A DNA stretch of 64,000 nucleotides from Variovorax saccharolyticus (GCF_030316765.1 NZ_JASZYT010000005.1:248001-312000), one strand, 5' to 3'; shown: positions 42,459-53,098, counted from the stretch's first letter. Notes: generated from the letters alone by a model not told the origin. Numbers and translations are program-made.

Positions 42459-43495
42459 CTGACGACCGCGTACACCTCGACCGGCAGCGCCTTGCCGCGC
42501 AGCGCCACCGGCCCCAGCAGCTCGACCGGGATGCGGCCGCCGAGCGAGACGCAGGTCGCCGGGTCGATCAGGATCGTGCGCTGCGCCGTCTTGGTGTGCT
42601 CCTCGAGCCGGGCGGCGAGGTTCACCGTGTCGCCGATGCAGGTGTAGGTCGCGCGCTGCCGCGTGCCGGTGTAGCCGGCCACCATCTCGCCGGTGGCGAT
42701 GCCCACGCCGATGCGGATCGACGCCTTGCCCAGCCCGCTGCGCTCGGCATTCAGGCGTTCGACCATCTCGACCATGCCGAGCGCCGCGCGGACCGCGGCG
42801 GCGCCGTGATCTGACAGCGGCAGCGGGGCACCGAAGATGGCCATCAGGCCATCGCCGATCATCTGGTTGACCACGCCGCCATGGCTGTTGATGGCTTCGA
42901 ACATCAGCGCGTAGTAGGTGTTCAGCAGCTCGATCGTTTCCTGGGGCGGCTGCGACTCGACCAGCGCGGTGAAGCCGCGGATGTCGGAGAACATCACGGT
43001 GCCCCGCAGGTTCCGTCCGCCGAGCGCGAAGCCGGACTGCTCGAGATCCTGGGCCACCTCGGAGGTGGCGAAGCGCCGCACCAGTTCCTTTTGCTGGTCG
43101 CGCAGGCGCTTCTTCTCGAGGCTGGCGCCGATGCGCGCCTTCAGCAGCACCGCATTGACCGGCTTGTGAAGATAGTCCTCGGCGCCGAGTTCGATGCAGC
43201 GCACGATGTTGGCCATGCCTTCGAGCGACGAGGTCACGATGACCGGGAGATCGCGCAGCTGCGGCGTTCCGGTGAGCTGCTCCAGCACCTGGAAGCCGTC
43301 CATCTCGGGCATCTCGATGTCGAGCAGCAGCAGGTCGAAGGTGTCGCGCCGCAGCAGCTCGAGGGCGACCCGCCCGTTCTCGGCACACTCGACGCTGTGG
43401 CCCTGCAGCTCGAGGCTGTGGGCCAGCAGCTGGCGGTTGACCTTGCTGTCGTCGGCCACCAGCAGGCGCGTGAGCGGGGCTTGGGGCTCAGCCAC
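42455..43495 (-). CDS. Response regulator with class III adenylate/guanylate cyclase output
   Basis: A 346-residue protein. The receiver covers residues about 8-125 (phospho-acceptor Asp59 in LLLLDIEMPEMDG, Lys in YLHKPV) and is linked by a helix to a class III cyclase domain. Metal aspartates are in FSDIRGFTAL and NQMIGDGLMAIFG; the transition-state Asn and Arg are in GDTVNLAARLE. The base-recognition positions read Gln (in NQMIGD) and Thr (in YTCIG) rather than the usual Lys/Asp or Glu/Cys, so cAMP versus cGMP cannot be called. It is the last gene of the phosphorelay operon, overlapping the Hpt gene by 8 bases. Confidence 0.9.
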   Translation of the reverse strand: MAEPQAPLTRLLVADDSKVNRQLLAHSLELQGHSVECAENGRVALELLRRDTFDLLLLDIEMPEMDGFQVLEQLTGTPQLRDLPVIVTSSLEGMANIVRCIELGAEDYLHKPVNAVLLKARIGASLEKKRLRDQQKELVRRFATSEVAQDLEQSGFALGGRNLRGTVMFSDIRGFTALVESQPPQETIELLNTYYALMFEAINSHGGVVNQMIGDGLMAIFGAPLPLSDHGAAAVRAALGMVEMVERLNAERSGLGKASIRIGVGIATGEMVAGYTGTRQRATYTCIGDTVNLAARLEEHTKTAQRTILIDPATCVSLGGRIPVELLGPVALRGKALPVEVYAVVS

Positions 43496-43829
43496 GGCTC
43501 AGCTCCTCGAGCGCTTCGGCCGCTCGCCCGTATTCCGCCTCGAGCGCCGCGAGCGCACCCGGCCGCCGGGCCGCCTCGAAGCCTCCCAGCTCCTGCTCGC
43601 GCGCCATGGCGCCCAGTGCCAGCGCGCCGAAGGTGAGGCTGTTCGATTTCAGCGAATGCGCGGCGCGGCGGAAGGCGTCGGCATCGCCGGTGGCGAGCGC
43701 ATCCCGCATCGCCTTGAGCAGCGGCGGAGCTTCCTCCAGGAAGGTCTGCACCAGCTCCTTCACGAAGTCGGCGCCCGCGGTGTCCTGCAGTTCCGCGTAG
43801 GTCGCCCGGTCGATCGTCGTGTCGCTCAT
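43488..43829 (-). CDS. Stand-alone Hpt phosphotransfer protein
   Basis: A 113-residue all-helical protein with the Hpt motif [20 protein letters not shown], where the histidine accepts phosphate from a receiver. It has no other domain. Its start overlaps the hybrid kinase stop (ATGA) and its end overlaps the receiver-cyclase start by 8 bases. It is therefore the obvious carrier between the kinase's receivers and the cyclase's receiver. Confidence 0.9.
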   Translation of the reverse strand: MSDTTIDRATYAELQDTAGADFVKELVQTFLEEAPPLLKAMRDALATGDADAFRRAAHSLKSNSLTFGALALGAMAREQELGGFEAARRPGALAALEAEYGRAAEALEELSRG

Positions 43830-46800
43830 GTCACTCGGTCCTTTCGTGCCGGCACGCTTGTCAGTGCCTCTACCAGCCGGTCGACCCGGATCGGCTTGGT
43901 CAGGTAGTCGTCCATGCCGGCGTCCATGCACATCTCGCGGTCGCCCTGCATCGCGTTGGCCGTCATCGCCACGATGCGGGGCCGCTGCGGTGCCTGCAGC
44001 AGCTCGCAGATCTGCCGGGTGGCGTCGAGCCCGTCGAGCTCGGGCATCTGCACGTCCATCAGCACCACGTCGTAGGTCTGGCGCTGCACCGACTCGACCG
44101 CCTCGATGCCGTTGGAGGCGAGGTCGGCGCGGTAGCCCATCTGTTGCAGCAGGCGCAGCGCGAGCTTCTGGTTCACGGCGTTGTCCTCGGCCAGCAGGAT
44201 GCGCAGCGGATGCCGCGCCGCCATCGTCGGGTCGATCTGCGGCTTGGCCGCGGGGCCGCTGGCCGGCTTTGCGGCCGCATCGTGCGCCAGCAGGCTGGAC
44301 AGGGTGTCGAACAGGTGCGACTGCCGGATCGGCTTGGCCAGGAAGGCGTCGAACAGCGACTCGGCGTCGCCGGCCTCGCGCCGTCCGAGCGAGCTGAAGA
44401 GCACCAGCGGCAGGGCGGGCTGCGCCGCACGGATGCGCCGCGCCAGCTCGATGCCGTCCATCCCGGGCATGTGCATGTCGAGGATCGCGAGATCGAAGCG
44501 CTCGCCCCGGGCCAGCCACTGCAAGGCCTCGGCCGGCGATTCGGTGTCGCGCGATTCCATGCCCCAGCGGTCGGCCTGGAGCGTGAGCACGCGCCGGTTG
44601 GTGGCGTTGTCGTCGACGATCAGCAGGCGCTTGCCCCGCAGTTCGAGCTGCACGCCGGCGTAGTCCCGCTGCCGGCTCGGCGGCAGCTGCGCCGGCGGCG
44701 CCTCGATCGTGAAGAAGAAGGTCGATCCCATGCCCGGGCCGCCGCTCTCGACCCACATGCGGCCGCCCATCAATTCGGCCAGCCGCTTGCTGATCACCAG
44801 GCCCAGGCCAGTGCCGCCGTACTTGCGGGTGGTGCTGGAGTCGGCCTGCGAGAACGACTGGAACAGCCGTCCCATGCCCTGCGGCGACAGCCCGATGCCG
44901 GTGTCGCGGACCGCGAAACCGAGGGTCGCCTTGCCCGTGGGACCGGCTTGCGCACTGACCGTCAGCACCACCTCGCCGGCCTCGGTGAACTTCACGGCGT
45001 TGCTCAGCAGGTTCAGCAGGATCTGCCGCAGCCGCGGCAGGTCGCCGCACACCGCGGGCGGCACCTCGCCCTCGAAGACGTAGGCGATGTCGAGGTGCTT
45101 CTCGGTGGCCCGCGTGCTGATCAGGTCGAGCGCCGACTCCACGCAGTCGCGCAGGTCGAAGGGATGCGACTCGATGTCCATGCGGCCGGCCTCGATCTTC
45201 GAGTAGTCGAGGATGTCGTTGATGATGGTCAGCAGCGCGTCGCCCGAATCGCGGATGGTCGAGACGAAGTCCTGCTGCTCGGCGTCGAGCGGCGTGTCCA
45301 GCAGCAGGCCGCTCATGCCGATCACCGCGTTCATCGGGGTGCGGATCTCGTGGCTCATGGTCGCCAGGAAGGCGCTCTTGGCTTCGTTGGCGGCCTCGGC
45401 GGCGGCGCGCGCCTCCTTGGTCTCGGCAAACATCCGCGCGTTCTGGATCGCGACCACGGCCTGGTCGGCGAAGGTCTTGAGCAGCTTGATCTCCTTGCCG
45501 TCGAAGGGCCCCGGCGGCTGCCGGGTCACATGGATCGAGCCGATGCTGCGGCCTTCCCACATCAGCGGCGCCACCATGATCGCGTAGCTGCCGACCTGCT
45601 CGGCCATCTGGCGCATGAACGCCGGCAGCGACGGCGCGGCGAGCGTGTCGGGGATGTGAAGAAAAGCTAGCCCGCCGGCGGCGAGTCCGAAGGGCGTGCG
45701 ATCGATCGGCCGCGGGTAGTAGCGCTCGAGCAGGGCGCGGGCCGAGCCCCGGTGGGCGCCCAGGTGCACCATGCCGTCGCTGCCGATCAGCGAGATCCCC
45801 ATCTGGGAGCCAGAGAACAGCCGCTGGCAACTCTCGAGGATCTTGTCGAACACGGGCTGCGCGTCTTCCATCGAACCGCTGATGACCTGCAGCACGTCGG
45901 CGGTGGCGGTCTGCTGCTCCAGCGCCTCGCGCGTCTCGTTGAAGAGCCGCGTGTTCTCGATGGCGATCACGGCCTGGTCCGCGAAGGTCCGCGCCAGCTG
46001 GGTCTCCTGCTCGCTGAAGGCGCCCACCGTGTTGCGCAGGATGGCGATCGAGCCGATCGCGCGCTGCTCCTTGACCAGCGGAACGAACAGGCCCGACCGG
46101 TAGCCCAGCGCCAGCGCCAGGTCTTTCATGCGGGGGAATTCGGCGAGGGCGATCCGGGTGTCGGGCACGTTGATCGTGCGGGCGTCCAGCATGCTGGCGC
46201 CGGCCGCGCTGCCGCGATCCAGTGGCCAGGGGTTCAGGAAACCGCCTTCGCGCCCGCCGCGCGTGCCGTCGTCGGCGAAGGCCGCGGTCTCGATCATGCC
46301 GTCGCGCGCCACGCAGAAGGCGACGGCGCGGCCATCGAAGAGGCGCTGGCAGGCTTCGACGATGGCGTCGAACACGGGCTGGGTCTCGGTGGGCGAGCGG
46401 CTGATGACGCGCAGGATCTCGGCGATCGCGGTCTGCTGCTCCAGGGCCTCGCGGGTCTCGTTGAAGAGGCGGACGTTCTCGATCGCGATCACCGCCTGGT
46501 CGGCGAAGGTCTGGACCAGCGCGATCTCGGCCGGCGCGAAGGGCCGCACCTGGTTGCGCAGCACCGCGATCACGCCGATCGACTGGCCATCGCGCAGCAT
46601 GGGCACGGCGAGCACCGTGCGAAAGCCGTTGCGGGCCTGGAGTTCGCGCACGTCCGGATACTCAGTGTCGAGCAGGGGCACGACATCGTCCACATGCACG
46701 CAGCGGCGCTCCAGGAAGGCGCGGCCGGCGACCGAACCCGCGCGCAGCGGCAACTCGGCGCCGACCGACTCGGGGCCGTAGGCGGGGCCGTAGCTGGTCA

Positions 46801-49639
46801 TCGCCCGCAGCCGGTCGCCGAACGCCAGCCAGACCCGGCTGCCTTCGGCGCGGCACAGCAGGCCGGCGCGCTCGGCCACCGTGTCGAGCACCGGCTGGAC
46901 GTCGGTCGGCGAGCCGCTGATGATCCGCAGCACCTCCGAGGTCGCGGTCTGGCGCTCGAGCGCGTCCTGCGTCTCCTCGAACAGCCGCGCATTCTCCAGG
47001 GCCACGCCCATGCTGGCCGCCACGGTTTCGAGCAGGCGGACCTGGTGGCTGCCGAAGGCGTACTCGCGCTCGTGGTCCTGCAGGCCGATGACGCCGAGCA
47101 CGCGGTTGCTCCCGATGATCGGCACCGCGGCGATCGAGAGCGCCCAATCGGTGCCGGGTGCCGGCGAGAGGCCGGCGAGAGTCTGCTCCTCGCGCGTGTT
47201 GGCCACGCCGGTCTCCCGGGTGAGGAGCAGCCGCTCCAGCGGTTCGCCCGGTTTCAGCGGCCGTGCCGGAGGCAGCGGCAGCGGGCGGTTGTGTTCGTAG
47301 CGGTAGAACGCCTGGACCAGCTGGGTCTTGTCGTCCCACCAGATGATGTTCACGTCGCCGGAGTCGAACACCTCGCGCAGCTTGTCGCCCACCAGCTGGA
47401 TGATGGCCCGGAATTCCATCCGCGCCGCCATGCCCTGCTGGATGCTGTTGATCAGCGCCAGCTCGCTCGAGCGTTGCGCCAGCTCGGCATCGCGCTCGGC
47501 GAGCCGGGCGCGCAGGTCGTCTTCGGGCGTCAGCGTCTGGGCGGAGGCGGGCGCAGGCCCCAGCCGCTCCCACAGAAACCGATACGCCAGCGCCTGCATC
47601 ATCGCCGCCTGCTCGTTGTTCGCGGCGCCCCCGTGGCCGCCCTCGATGTTCTCGTAGTAGCTCACGTCCTTGCCGGCCTCGATCATCGCCGCGGCCATCT
47701 TGCGTGCGTGGGCCGGGTGGACGCGGTCGTCGCGGGTCGAGGTGGTGAACAGCACCGGCGGGTAGTCGCCGTCGGGGTCGAACAGGTGGTAGGGCGAGAA
47801 GCCGCGGATGAATTCCCATTGCGCGGGGTCGTCGGGGTCGCCGTACTCCGCCATCCAGGAGGCCCCGGCCAGCAGGTGCGAGTAGCGCCGCATGTCCAGC
47901 AGCGGGACCTCGATCACCACCGCGCCGAAGAGCGCCGGGTAGCGGGTCAGCATCATGCCGGCGAGCAGCCCGCCGTTGGATCCGCCCTGCGCGCCGAGAT
48001 GCCTCGGCGAGGTGATTCCGCGCGCCACCAGGTCCTTCGCCACGGACGAAAAATCTTCGTAGGCGCGATGGCGGTTCTGCTTGAGGGCGGCCTGGTGCCA
48101 GCGCGGCCCGTATTCGCCGCCGCCGCGGATGTTGGCCACCACGTACGCGCCGCCCCGGTCCAGCCAGGCCCGCCCGAGCGCGCCCGAGTAGCCGGGGGTC
48201 AGCGAGACCTCGAAGCCGCCGTAGCCGTAGAGCAGGGTCGGCGTGCTGCCGTCGAGCGTGAGCCCGGCCCGGCGCACCATGAAGTAGGGCACGCGGGTGC
48301 CGTCGTCGGAGGTGGCGAAGTGCTGCTCGACCACCAGCCCGGTGGCATCGAAGAAGGCCGGCATGGCCTTCAAGAGCTCGGGCGGCCGGCCCACGGTGGC
48401 CAGCGAAAGGGTCGAGGGCCTGAGGTAGTCGGTAGTGCTGAGCCAGACCTCGTCGCTGGCGTCGCGGTCGACCGCCCAGGCATGCACGCTGCCGATCTCC
48501 GGGGCGCCGACGAATTCGCTGCGGCTCCAGGGCCCGCTGCCGCTCGCCGGCGGGGTCAGGACGTGCAGGCGGTTCTTGACGTCGTCGAGCACGTTGAGCA
48601 CCAGGTGGCTGCGGGTCCAGGTCGTGGCGTCCAGCGATCGCGTCAGTCCCGGTTCGAAGAGGACTTCGAAGTCGCGTTCGCCGCCCATGAAGCGGTCGAA
48701 CTGCATCGCCAGCAGCGAGCCCGCCGCATGGCTACGGCCGCCGACCTGCCAGGCCTCGCGCAGCTCGACCAGCAGCCATTCGCGCTGGATGCTCGGCTGG
48801 GCGGAGAGCGGCAGATCGACCTTCAGCAGCTGGCCGCCTTCGGACAGCAGGAACAGTTCGGAACTGTAGAAGGCGAGGGACCGCGACACGAAGTCGCGCT
48901 CGAAACCGGGCGTGTGCGTCCGCCAGGCCGAGATGTACATGTCGTCGGCCAGGCCTTCGTACACCGCCGGCGCGGATTCGAGGGGCGTGCCGCGCGCCCA
49001 GCGCCGGGCGACGCGGGGGTAGCCCGAAGTGGTCGACGCCGCGTCGCCGAGGGTCGTGAACGCATACACGGTGTCGTCGTCGATCCAGGCCAGGCCGCCC
49101 TTGGATTCGGGCCGGTGGAAGCCGCATTGCGCGGGCGCCACGAAGGCCTTGGTCACGAGGTCGAACTCCCGCGTCACATCGGCATCGGAGCCGCCCGGAG
49201 AGAGGCTCACGAGGGCCTTGCGGAAGCCCGGGCGCAGCACGCTGGCCCCGTGCCAGACCCAGTGCACGCCCTCGGCGGCGGCGAGGGCGTCGAGGTCGAG
49301 CACCGTCTCCCATGCCGGTTCGTCGCGCCGGTACTGCTCGAGCGTGGTGCGTCGCCAGAGGCCCATCTTGTGCTCGGCGTCGCGCCAGAAGTTGTAGTAG
49401 AAGTCGCCCAGCCTGGAGACTTCGGCGATCCTGGCGTCGGAATCGAGAACCGCCTGCACCGCGGCTCGGGTGCGCGCGAATTCTTCCGTCGCGCCGAGGG
49501 TCTGCAGGGTCCGGGCATTGCGCTCGCGCACCCAGGCCAGCGCGTCGGCGCCCTCGACTTCCTCCAGCCACAGGCGCGGATCGGCAGGCTCCGTGGCGGG
49601 CGAGCCGGGACCGGGAGCCGGATCGGGGCGGGTCGTCAT
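43826..49639 (-). CDS. Fusion of prolyl oligopeptidase (S9) with four-GAF hybrid histidine kinase
   Basis: A 1937-residue protein in one uninterrupted frame. Residues 1-690 form a full S9 peptidase: an N-terminal propeller (starting [16 protein letters not shown]), then a hydrolase domain with Ser554 in [10 protein letters not shown], Asp638 in TRDDRVHP and His669 in EGGHGG. After a short linker ([15 protein letters not shown]) come four GAF domains (about 715-865, 865-1035, 1040-1215 and 1228-1395). The kinase core has His1430 in [15 protein letters not shown], and there are two receivers (Asp1721 in [11 protein letters not shown], Asp1862 in [11 protein letters not shown]). The start overlaps the AraC stop as ATGA. 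No alternative kinase start precedes the GAF region. The propeller lacks a signal peptide, so the whole protein should be cytosolic. Confidence 0.87.
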   Translation of the reverse strand: MTTRPDPAPGPGSPATEPADPRLWLEEVEGADALAWVRERNARTLQTLGATEEFARTRAAVQAVLDSDARIAEVSRLGDFYYNFWRDAEHKMGLWRRTTLEQYRRDEPAWETVLDLDALAAAEGVHWVWHGASVLRPGFRKALVSLSPGGSDADVTREFDLVTKAFVAPAQCGFHRPESKGGLAWIDDDTVYAFTTLGDAASTTSGYPRVARRWARGTPLESAPAVYEGLADDMYISAWRTHTPGFERDFVSRSLAFYSSELFLLSEGGQLLKVDLPLSAQPSIQREWLLVELREAWQVGGRSHAAGSLLAMQFDRFMGGERDFEVLFEPGLTRSLDATTWTRSHLVLNVLDDVKNRLHVLTPPASGSGPWSRSEFVGAPEIGSVHAWAVDRDASDEVWLSTTDYLRPSTLSLATVGRPPELLKAMPAFFDATGLVVEQHFATSDDGTRVPYFMVRRAGLTLDGSTPTLLYGYGGFEVSLTPGYSGALGRAWLDRGGAYVVANIRGGGEYGPRWHQAALKQNRHRAYEDFSSVAKDLVARGITSPRHLGAQGGSNGGLLAGMMLTRYPALFGAVVIEVPLLDMRRYSHLLAGASWMAEYGDPDDPAQWEFIRGFSPYHLFDPDGDYPPVLFTTSTRDDRVHPAHARKMAAAMIEAGKDVSYYENIEGGHGGAANNEQAAMMQALAYRFLWERLGPAPASAQTLTPEDDLRARLAERDAELAQRSSELALINSIQQGMAARMEFRAIIQLVGDKLREVFDSGDVNIIWWDDKTQLVQAFYRYEHNRPLPLPPARPLKPGEPLERLLLTRETGVANTREEQTLAGLSPAPGTDWALSIAAVPIIGSNRVLGVIGLQDHEREYAFGSHQVRLLETVAASMGVALENARLFEETQDALERQTATSEVLRIISGSPTDVQPVLDTVAERAGLLCRAEGSRVWLAFGDRLRAMTSYGPAYGPESVGAELPLRAGSVAGRAFLERRCVHVDDVVPLLDTEYPDVRELQARNGFRTVLAVPMLRDGQSIGVIAVLRNQVRPFAPAEIALVQTFADQAVIAIENVRLFNETREALEQQTAIAEILRVISRSPTETQPVFDAIVEACQRLFDGRAVAFCVARDGMIETAAFADDGTRGGREGGFLNPWPLDRGSAAGASMLDARTINVPDTRIALAEFPRMKDLALALGYRSGLFVPLVKEQRAIGSIAILRNTVGAFSEQETQLARTFADQAVIAIENTRLFNETREALEQQTATADVLQVISGSMEDAQPVFDKILESCQRLFSGSQMGISLIGSDGMVHLGAHRGSARALLERYYPRPIDRTPFGLAAGGLAFLHIPDTLAAPSLPAFMRQMAEQVGSYAIMVAPLMWEGRSIGSIHVTRQPPGPFDGKEIKLLKTFADQAVVAIQNARMFAETKEARAAAEAANEAKSAFLATMSHEIRTPMNAVIGMSGLLLDTPLDAEQQDFVSTIRDSGDALLTIINDILDYSKIEAGRMDIESHPFDLRDCVESALDLISTRATEKHLDIAYVFEGEVPPAVCGDLPRLRQILLNLLSNAVKFTEAGEVVLTVSAQAGPTGKATLGFAVRDTGIGLSPQGMGRLFQSFSQADSSTTRKYGGTGLGLVISKRLAELMGGRMWVESGGPGMGSTFFFTIEAPPAQLPPSRQRDYAGVQLELRGKRLLIVDDNATNRRVLTLQADRWGMESRDTESPAEALQWLARGERFDLAILDMHMPGMDGIELARRIRAAQPALPLVLFSSLGRREAGDAESLFDAFLAKPIRQSHLFDTLSSLLAHDAAAKPASGPAAKPQIDPTMAARHPLRILLAEDNAVNQKLALRLLQQMGYRADLASNGIEAVESVQRQTYDVVLMDVQMPELDGLDATRQICELLQAPQRPRIVAMTANAMQGDREMCMDAGMDDYLTKPIRVDRLVEALTSVPARKDRVT

Positions 49640-50610
49640 TGGAGGGCCGGCTTGATCCGGATCTCGCGGAACGAGCTGCGCCGCACCGATCCCGGCGAGA
49701 CGCCCGCGAAACGCTTGAAGGCGCGGCTGAACGCGGCCTCCGACTCGTAGCCGACCCGACTCGCGAGTTCCGACAGCGGGGTCGCCTCGTCCTTCAGCCA
49801 AGCCTCGGCGGCGTGCATCTTCCAGCGCGCCACGTACTGCATGGCGGGTTCGCCGACCCGCTGCGTGAAGCGGGCCGCGAAGGCCGAACGCGACATGCCG
49901 ACCTGGCGCGCCAGCAGTTCGACCGTCCAGTGCCGGGACGGGTCGCGATGGATCAGCGCGATGGCGCGGCCGATCTGCCGGTCCCGCAGGGCGCCCAGCC
50001 AGCCGGTCTGCGCGGCCGGGTCGCTCGCGATCCACGACCGGATCGCCTGGACCACCAGGATGTCGGCCAGCCGCGTGATGATCGTCTCGCCGCCGGCGCG
50101 CAGTTCCTGGGCCTCGGAGACGATCAGCCGCAGTGTGCTCTGCAGCCATTCCTTCTCGGGCGATTCCCAGGCGTCGACGCGGATCACGCGCGGCAGGGCT
50201 TCCAGCAGGCGCTGCGCCGCGGCGTCGTCGAAGCGCACCGCGCCGCAGATCATCGTGGTCGGCGCGCCACCGCCGCCATAGCGCAGGATCTCGTAGCGGT
50301 CCTTGACGAGCTCGCGCGGCAGGTCGAACAGCTGGACCGGCAGGGCGCCCGCGCCGCAGCCCATGCGGTGGCCTTCGCCATGCGGCACCAGTGCAAGGTC
50401 GCCGGTGCGCAGCAGCAAGGGGGCCGACTCGCCGACCTCGAGCCGGCATTCGCCCGAGGTCACGACGTGCAGCATCAGGCAGTTCTCCATGGCCGGCAGC
50501 GCGACCGTCCAGGGCGCCGTGAGTTCGGAGCGGCAATAGAAGGTGCCGCTCATGCGCAGGAAGTGCAGCGCCTCGCCCAGCGGATCGACCGGAGTCATGG
50601 ATTCGAGCAT
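49636..50610 (-). CDS. AraC-family regulator with cupin sensor
   Basis: A 324-residue regulator. The N-terminal cupin (AraC_binding/cupin_6 type) contains [17 protein letters not shown] and [14 protein letters not shown]. The C-terminal double helix-turn-helix is [19 protein letters not shown] and [20 protein letters not shown], followed by [12 protein letters not shown] 50610 has GGAGA upstream; ATG 50598 is an alternative. It is divergent from the NmrA-like reductase gene, a common pairing in proteobacteria. Its stop overlaps the peptidase-kinase start, which makes it also the first gene of the signalling operon. Confidence 0.9.
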   Translation of the reverse strand: MLESMTPVDPLGEALHFLRMSGTFYCRSELTAPWTVALPAMENCLMLHVVTSGECRLEVGESAPLLLRTGDLALVPHGEGHRMGCGAGALPVQLFDLPRELVKDRYEILRYGGGGAPTTMICGAVRFDDAAAQRLLEALPRVIRVDAWESPEKEWLQSTLRLIVSEAQELRAGGETIITRLADILVVQAIRSWIASDPAAQTGWLGALRDRQIGRAIALIHRDPSRHWTVELLARQVGMSRSAFAARFTQRVGEPAMQYVARWKMHAAEAWLKDEATPLSELASRVGYESEAAFSRAFKRFAGVSPGSVRRSSFREIRIKPALQ

Positions 50611-50748
50611 GGCCGGAGTATCTCCGCGCAGGTGGCGGGACGTCCACCGTTCTGGACGATCGGGCATGAACCAGCGACAGACTGCAAAGGCGGACGGCGC
50701 CTGTCCGGCCACCATCGCAGACATGTTCCACCCCCCGAGGAGATGTTC

Positions 50749-51570
50749 GTGAAGCAAGGATTGAAACTGGTTCTGGGCGGCACCGGCAAGTCCGGTCGCC
50801 GCGTGGCGCAGGGGCTCCGGGCCCGTGGGTTCGAGCTGCGCATCGGCTCGCGCGGCGCGCAGCCGGGCTTCGACTGGAACGACGCCAGGACCTGGCCGGC
50901 GGTCCTGGACGGCGTGGACGCCGTCTACATCGCCTTCTACCCCGACCTGGCGGTGCCGGGCGCGTCGGCGGCGATCCGGGCCTTCACGGAACTGGCGGTG
51001 CAAGGCGGCGTCGGGCGGCTGGTTCTGCTGTCGGGCCGCGGCGAGGCCGAGGCCCGGCACTGCGAAGACATCGTGCGCGCGGCCGGCGCCGACTGGACCG
51101 TGGTGCGTGCCAGCTGGTTCAGCCAGAACTTCAGCGAGAGCCACCTGCTGGAGCCGGTGCGCGCCGGGGTCGTCGCCCTGCCGGTAGGTGCCGTGGGCGA
51201 GCCTTTCGTGGATGCGGACGACATCGCCGATGTCGCGGTCGCGGCGCTGACCGAAGCGGGCCACGCGGGTCAGCTCTACGAGCTGACCGGCCCGCGGCTG
51301 TGGACCTTCGCAGAGGCGGTCGCCGAGATCGGCCGCGCGACCGGTCGCCGGATCGAATTCGCCCAGGTGCCAATGGACGCCTATGCAGAGGCGCTGCAGC
51401 GGGAACGACTGCCGCCCGAACTCGTCGCGCTGATCCGCTATCTCTTCTCGGAAGTGCTGGACGGGCGCAATGCGTCGACCGCGGACGGCGTGCAGCGCGC
51501 GCTGGGGCGGCCGCCGAAGGATTTCACGGACTACGTGCGCGCGACCGCGGCCAGCGGTGCCTGGGGCTGA
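50749..51570 (+). CDS. NmrA-like NAD(P)-binding reductase
   Basis: A Rossmann protein of about 273 residues. The nucleotide loop is [17 protein letters not shown]. Later landmarks are [35 protein letters not shown] and [17 protein letters not shown], typical of the NmrA/quinone-oxidoreductase-like branch. The GTG at 50749 has GAGGAG 6 bases before it; an ATG at 50743 abuts that site directly and is less likely. It is divergent from the AraC gene, which probably controls it. The substrate is unknown. Confidence 0.86.
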   Translation: MKQGLKLVLGGTGKSGRRVAQGLRARGFELRIGSRGAQPGFDWNDARTWPAVLDGVDAVYIAFYPDLAVPGASAAIRAFTELAVQGGVGRLVLLSGRGEAEARHCEDIVRAAGADWTVVRASWFSQNFSESHLLEPVRAGVVALPVGAVGEPFVDADDIADVAVAALTEAGHAGQLYELTGPRLWTFAEAVAEIGRATGRRIEFAQVPMDAYAEALQRERLPPELVALIRYLFSEVLDGRNASTADGVQRALGRPPKDFTDYVRATAASGAWG

Positions 51571-51585
51571 AAAGCAAGCTCAGGG

Positions 51586-51614
51586 TTGCAATTCAACGTC
51601 ACATTGCCTATTTT
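51586..51614 (+). promoter_or_regulatory. Sigma-70-like promoter for lipoprotein gene
   Basis: TTGCAA and TATTTT are separated by exactly 17 bases in an unusually AT-rich patch between the reductase stop and the lipoprotein gene at 51681. A start of transcription near 51621 would give a leader of about 60 nt. Confidence 0.42.
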
Positions 51615-51680
51615 TACGAAAGCCCCGGAGAGCGGCTCGCCGTTCTGCCGAATCGCGGAAACCACGCTGAAGGGACCGTC

Positions 51681-52238
51681 ATGAAGCGCTTCCTGGGTGG
51701 CTGCATGCCCCTCATGTTCGGGCTCGCATTGGTTGCGTGCGGTGGCGGCGGCAGTGGCGGCTCGCCGGCCATCCTGGTGGCTGCAGTCGAGGGAAGCGGG
51801 GGCACGGGAAACAGCACCGCCACCGTGTCCCAGACCTTCGACAACGCCAACGCCAAGCCGACGGAGCCGGCACCGATCGAGGTCCGCTTCGATCCGGCGT
51901 CGATCGTCACGTCGCTGGCCGTGGCTTCCCAGTCGGGCGCGGCCATCGTTTCGATCACCGCCTTCGCCTCGAACCTGCCGAGCGCGCCGCTGACTGTCTT
52001 TCTGGTGGACGAAGCGGGCATCCTCGAGCCCGGGCCGCACCCGCTCTTCGGCGCGGGGGGCAACGTCTTCGTCGCCGCACCGCCCTTCATGCCGGCCCTG
52101 AGCGGGGGGCTGAGCGAGGGCGTGCACGAAGGGGTCCTGAAGATCAGGTTCTGCAGCGACAGCAGTTGCGCCGTCGAGTACCCGGTGAGCGCCGCGAGCG
52201 TCCTGCCGTACACCGTCACCGTGACCGGGCGGGTTTAG
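51681..52238 (+). CDS. Exported lipoprotein of unknown function
   Basis: A 185-residue protein. The signal MKRFLGGCMPLMFGLALVAC ends at a lipobox cysteine followed by a GGGGSGGS tether. The mature part is beta-rich with small residues (EVRFDPASIVTSLAVASQSG; SAPLTVFLVDEAGI) and two late cysteines in RFCSDSSCAVEY. This looks like a single Ig-like or BACON-type domain. No family is recognised with confidence. The last base of its stop codon is also the first base of a terminal inverted repeat, so the element has inserted exactly at the gene end. Confidence 0.7.
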   Translation: MKRFLGGCMPLMFGLALVACGGGGSGGSPAILVAAVEGSGGTGNSTATVSQTFDNANAKPTEPAPIEVRFDPASIVTSLAVASQSGAAIVSITAFASNLPSAPLTVFLVDEAGILEPGPHPLFGAGGNVFVAAPPFMPALSGGLSEGVHEGVLKIRFCSDSSCAVEYPVSAASVLPYTVTVTGRV

Positions 52239-52503
52239 GGCTTGTTCACCCTACTTCCGGGGATCGCGTTGTCGAGCCAAGGGGCTGGATGCAAGGCGCC
52301 CGCGCGCAGCAAGGCTTTCGCCTTGAAAGCGCGGGCAACGCCGCAGACGGCCCCTTGGCTCGGCAACCCGAAGGGAAGGTATGCCAGGGTGTGCCACTCA
52401 GCGTTGCACTCCTTGCATGTGCCAACGCACATGCAGCGTCGCGCGCCTTGATTGGCCCACCCTGGCATACCTTCGCGACCCCGGAAGTAGGGTGAACAGG
52501 CCC
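52238..52503. mobile_element. 266-bp MITE-like element with nested inverted repeats
   Basis: The two ends are 25-bp inverted repeats (52238-52262 and 52479-52503) that differ at one position; each contains TTCACCCTACTTCCGGGG or its complement. Inside are a perfect 12-bp inverted pair GAGCCAAGGGGC (52274-52285 with 52350-52361), a perfect 16-bp pair AAGGTATGCCAGGGTG (52376-52391 with 52458-52473) and a 9-bp hairpin TGCATGTGC-CAAC-GCACATGCA (52414-52435). There is no transposase. The 69-codon frame inside has no coding character. The element touches the stop of the upstream lipoprotein gene and ends 2 bp before the convergent lipoprotein stop. A non-autonomous transposable element or a structured extragenic repeat fits best. 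Confidence 0.75.
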
Positions 52504-52504
52504 T

Positions 52505-53008
52505 CTACCAGCGCCGGCGGTCGTACATCAGGTCGTCGCCGACGTTGTAGTGCTCGACCCGGCCCGTCGGATCCACGTAGATGTAGAGAAAGCGGCGGTT
52601 GTTGATGTGCAGGTAGCGCCATGACCAGACGGAGCCGTTGAAGGAGGTCACGCGGCTCGTCTCGTAGGGCGGCCCGTAGGTGAACAGAACGTCGGGCACG
52701 CGCCATTCGCCGGGCCGGATGGTGCTGCCGAAAAGACCTTCGTCGAGCTCCTGCCGCACCGAGCGAACCCGTCCCGAGGCATCGAGATCGACGTTGCTGA
52801 CCTGGAATCCCATCGGGCCCTGGGAGTATTGCAGCCGTTCTCCGCCGGCGAACGGATAGATGGCGGTCGGCTGCCCCAGTTGCTGGAGGACCTCGCTGCG
52901 ACCGGCCCCGATCGGGACCCGCGACGGGTCGCTGGCGCAGCCGGCCAGGAGGCCGCACAGCACGGCGAAGGCGGCCGCGGCTTGGCGCGGGAGGGCGAGT
53001 CTGGGCAT
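52505..53008 (-). CDS. Outer-membrane-type lipoprotein (SmpA/OmlA-like repeat)
   Basis: A 167-residue lipoprotein (lipobox GLLAGC). Soon after the anchor comes RSEVLQQLGQPTAIYPFAGG, the short helix-turn pattern of the SmpA/BamE-like fold. A tyrosine- and tryptophan-rich C-terminus (FNGSVWSWRYLHINNRRFLY) follows, ending in HYNVGDDLMYDRRRW. It may be an envelope lipoprotein of the family often annotated as hypothetical in Burkholderiales. It is transcribed toward the MITE-like element, which now lies directly after its stop. Confidence 0.72.
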   Translation of the reverse strand: MPRLALPRQAAAAFAVLCGLLAGCASDPSRVPIGAGRSEVLQQLGQPTAIYPFAGGERLQYSQGPMGFQVSNVDLDASGRVRSVRQELDEGLFGSTIRPGEWRVPDVLFTYGPPYETSRVTSFNGSVWSWRYLHINNRRFLYIYVDPTGRVEHYNVGDDLMYDRRRW

Positions 53009-53098
53009 GGTGACTACAGTATGAGCCGCCCACGGCCGGTTGGCTGTCGGACGAGCCGCCGCGCCGTGGTCGGCCGCTCGCGCGCCCGTCCGCGGCGC

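Noticed and set aside
45752..49750. 1332-codon open frame antisense to the peptidase-kinase fusion
   Set aside because: Same reason: composition is Arg/Gln/His/Val rich without motifs and the sense strand encodes recognisable S9, GAF, kinase and receiver domains.
52242..52451. 69-codon frame inside the 266-bp inverted-repeat element
   Set aside because: It is created by the repeats themselves, has no Shine-Dalgarno and no coding character.
52238..52503. Insertion sequence
   Set aside because: There is no transposase and the element is only 266 bp; only a non-autonomous element or structured repeat is supported. I could not see a clear target-site duplication.
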